Source: Eubacteriales bacterium (lineage in GTDB: Bacteria; Bacillota; Clostridia; Lachnospirales; Lachnospiraceae). From it: a stretch of 32,130 nucleotides of DNA. The translations under genes were made by a program, and so were the position numbers. The stretch lies in NCBI GenBank assembly GCA_030526295.1, contig JAUNDA010000020.1, positions 1-32,130 of the forward strand, written 5' to 3'. This document shows positions 30,833 through 32,130 of the stretch, piece by piece. How positions within the stretch are numbered: position 1 is the first letter of the stretch; every line of letters starts with the position of its first letter. Below the pieces are notes generated by a model. It did no database searches. It saw only the letters and a program-made list of their open reading frames with translations, and was not told the origin of the DNA.

Positions 30833-32080
30833 ATGCTGCTGTCAAGGGAAACAGGGATACAACTGAATAAGGAGCAGTCGAACATCCTGGGACACATGTG
30901 CTATGCGGCATCCAAGCTCTGGAACGAGTGCAACTACGAGCGGAGGAACTATAAGGAACTCGGCCTTGCGGAGTATCCGGACTGGTACTTCCAGAAGAAG
31001 GCGCACAAGGACAGCATGTGGTACAGGTCACTCCCGAGCCAGACGGCACAGGAGGTCTGCAAGCTCCTTGACAAGGGCTGGAAGTCGTTTTACAAACTGC
31101 TCAAGACCGGAGGAATAGAAAACCCCAATCCCCCGAGGTTCAAGCAGGAGGGAATGGCAGTCACGTACATGCAGAACGGCATCGTGCATGACAGGGAAAG
31201 CAATACCGTAAGACTGTCACTTCCAAAGCAGCTTAAGGCGCACATGGCTGAAGTCTATGGCATCCATGAAAACTACCTTTTTGTCGAAAACGGGATTTTC
31301 GGCGGCATGGAAACCATAAAGCAGATAAAGCTGTACCCGCCCGGGGCGGACGGAAGCGTAAGGCTTATAGCGATATATGAGATCCCTGACGTAACGGTGC
31401 TACCCGACAACGGGAAATACCTCTCCGTGGATCTCGGGCTCCACAACCTCATGACCTGCCTTGACAGCACCGGCGGAAGCTTCATCATCGGCAGAAGGTA
31501 TTTAAGCATCTGCCAGAAATACGACAGGGAGATTGCGCGGATACAGTCCCAGTGGGGAAGGCAGCAGTCTGCAAAGGGCGTGAAGTACCCAAAAACATCA
31601 AAACACCTAAAAATGCTCCATGAGAAGAAGCATAACTGTGTGAGGGACTACCTTCACAAGATGACTCATTTCATCGCGGAGTACTGTAAAAATAATGACA
31701 TCCATACGGTGGTGATGGGAGACATCACGGGAATAAGGAAAGACAACGACCTTGGTGCGGTGACAAACCAGAAGCTGCACCAGCTTCCGTATGCCGTGAT
31801 TTATCAGATGCTTGAGTATAAGCTTAAGATGAGGGGCATTACACCCGTCAGGCAGAACGAGGCATGGACCAGCCAGTGCAGTCCGTTATCAGGGACTGTC
31901 TCCGGGGAAAACGCCCAAAAGAAAAACCGCGTGGAACGCGGTCTTTACAGTGAGGGCGGAAACGTCTGGAATGCCGACGCCGTCGGGGCATACAACATCC
32001 TGAGAAAGTACAAAGGCAGCACGGATGTTTCCGAGGCAAAAACACTGTCATCACCAAAGGTGGTAAAAGTAGCTGTGTAA
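30833..32080 (+). CDS. tnpB: RNA-guided nuclease TnpB, with altered RuvC-II site
   Basis: 415 aa, full length, with ribosome site AAAGGGG 5 nt upstream. N-terminal helical domain (ASKLWNECNYERRNYKE), then RuvC-like core: D200 (LSVDLGLHN), RuvC-II position VVMGDITGIRK (293-303), and D382 in NADAVGAYNIL. Where most TnpBs have V-x-E-D-L the sequence has M-G-D-I, so the catalytic Glu is Gly296. E343 (QNEAWTSQC) may supply the missing acid, as proposed for TnpBs with rearranged sites. The zinc ribbon is degenerate: only C349 of the four Cys remains. It cuts DNA beside a motif under guidance of omega RNA made from the element's right end. Confidence 0.93.
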   Translation: MLLSRETGIQLNKEQSNILGHMCYAASKLWNECNYERRNYKELGLAEYPDWYFQKKAHKDSMWYRSLPSQTAQEVCKLLDKGWKSFYKLLKTGGIENPNPPRFKQEGMAVTYMQNGIVHDRESNTVRLSLPKQLKAHMAEVYGIHENYLFVENGIFGGMETIKQIKLYPPGADGSVRLIAIYEIPDVTVLPDNGKYLSVDLGLHNLMTCLDSTGGSFIIGRRYLSICQKYDREIARIQSQWGRQQSAKGVKYPKTSKHLKMLHEKKHNCVRDYLHKMTHFIAEYCKNNDIHTVVMGDITGIRKDNDLGAVTNQKLHQLPYAVIYQMLEYKLKMRGITPVRQNEAWTSQCSPLSGTVSGENAQKKNRVERGLYSEGGNVWNADAVGAYNILRKYKGSTDVSEAKTLSSPKVVKVAV

Positions 32081-32130
32081 CCGCAGGGTAGCAGTAAAGG
32101 TGGCATGGACCCACCCTGAATCTACAGCCG
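32052..32130 (+). ncRNA. Right-end hairpins, probable omega RNA 3' region (truncated by window)
   Basis: CACC/GGTG (32052-32062) overlaps the tnpB end. CAGGGT (32084-32089) can pair with ACCCTG (32113-32118). GGTGG (32099-32103) can pair with CCACC (32111-32115), and this excludes part of the previous pairing, so a pseudoknot or alternate fold is possible. In TnpB elements the omega RNA scaffold covers the tnpB 3' end and right end, and the guide follows the element boundary. Inferred from position and hairpins; the guide is probably outside the window. Confidence 0.55.

Larger units (their letters stand above)
30293..32130 (+). mobile_element. IS200/IS605-family element, tnpA-tnpB type, right end at or beyond the edge
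   Basis: The element contains an HUH Y1 transposase, an RNA-guided TnpB, a left-end palindromic hairpin, and hairpins after tnpB. The left boundary is near 30293-30300: sequence shared with the relic at 7164-7204 begins at 30293. The right boundary cannot be fixed; it may lie near the window end. IS605 elements move by single-strand peel-and-paste without target duplication. GC content and use of C-ending codons are higher than in nearby genes, consistent with recent arrival. Confidence 0.92.

Overview
The window looks like a chromosome segment of a Firmicute of the class Clostridia, most like Lachnospiraceae. This is an inference from gene content and style: moderate-to-low GC, strong AGGAGG-type ribosome binding sites, lipoproteins with Ala/Thr/Glu-rich linkers, an ABC sugar uptake set with its own binding protein but no ATPase gene, RpiR control, and many self-contained sensor systems. 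No rRNA, tRNA or CRISPR array was seen.

Layout. 1-1043: end of a histidine operon (HisF tail, HisI) and a Nudix hydrolase. 1079-4713: a three-gene signalling operon with a seven-TM kinase-like protein lacking the phospho-acceptor His, a complete histidine kinase and a NarL-type response regulator. 4873-7150: a DUF4428-type zinc-ribbon protein and a large lipoprotein with a duplicated C-terminal domain. A 41-nt relic of an IS200/IS605 left end follows at 7164-7204. 7380-8243: CPBP membrane protease. 8369-9784 (minus): pyruvate kinase behind a long leader hairpin. 10068-12162: a TetR repressor and MFS exporter, each preceded by the same 17-bp palindrome. 12191-13591: a promoter with two palindromic operators driving a DUF3990-like (ADP-ribosyltransferase fold) protein and an overlapping HTH protein, a probable toxin-antitoxin pair. 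13799-18091 (minus): two sugar ABC permeases, binding lipoprotein and a DUF624 membrane protein. 18318-20442: RpiR/SIS regulator and a CLC-type channel with fluoride-branch signatures. 20676-23050 (minus): two PLP aminotransferases behind a structured leader that ends in an intrinsic terminator. 23581-25857: hybrid sensor kinase. 25908-26600: amino-acid racemase with a Thr/Cys active site. 26866-28170: AAA_14/DUF4143 ATPase. 28286-29455: alanine racemase. 29900-30292: start of a periplasmic-sensor gene broken by a complete IS605-type element (TnpA plus TnpB) that runs to the right edge.

How the parts work together. The sugar operon and the divergent RpiR gene form one regulatory unit: TGAAA/TTTCA-type palindromes lie beside the promoters of both arms. 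The TetR/MFS pair is a self-contained efflux cassette. The two aminotransferases and the two racemases lie within 9 kb and suggest local amino-acid or D-amino-acid metabolism, though they are separate transcription units. The best candidates for undescribed biology are the ART-like toxin with its N-terminally extended HTH antitoxin, the attenuator-like leader of the aminotransferase operon, the structured RNA-like segment at 29597-29674, the pseudokinase/kinase pair, and a TnpB whose RuvC-II glutamate is replaced by glycine. All calls come from reading the sequence; no database search was run.
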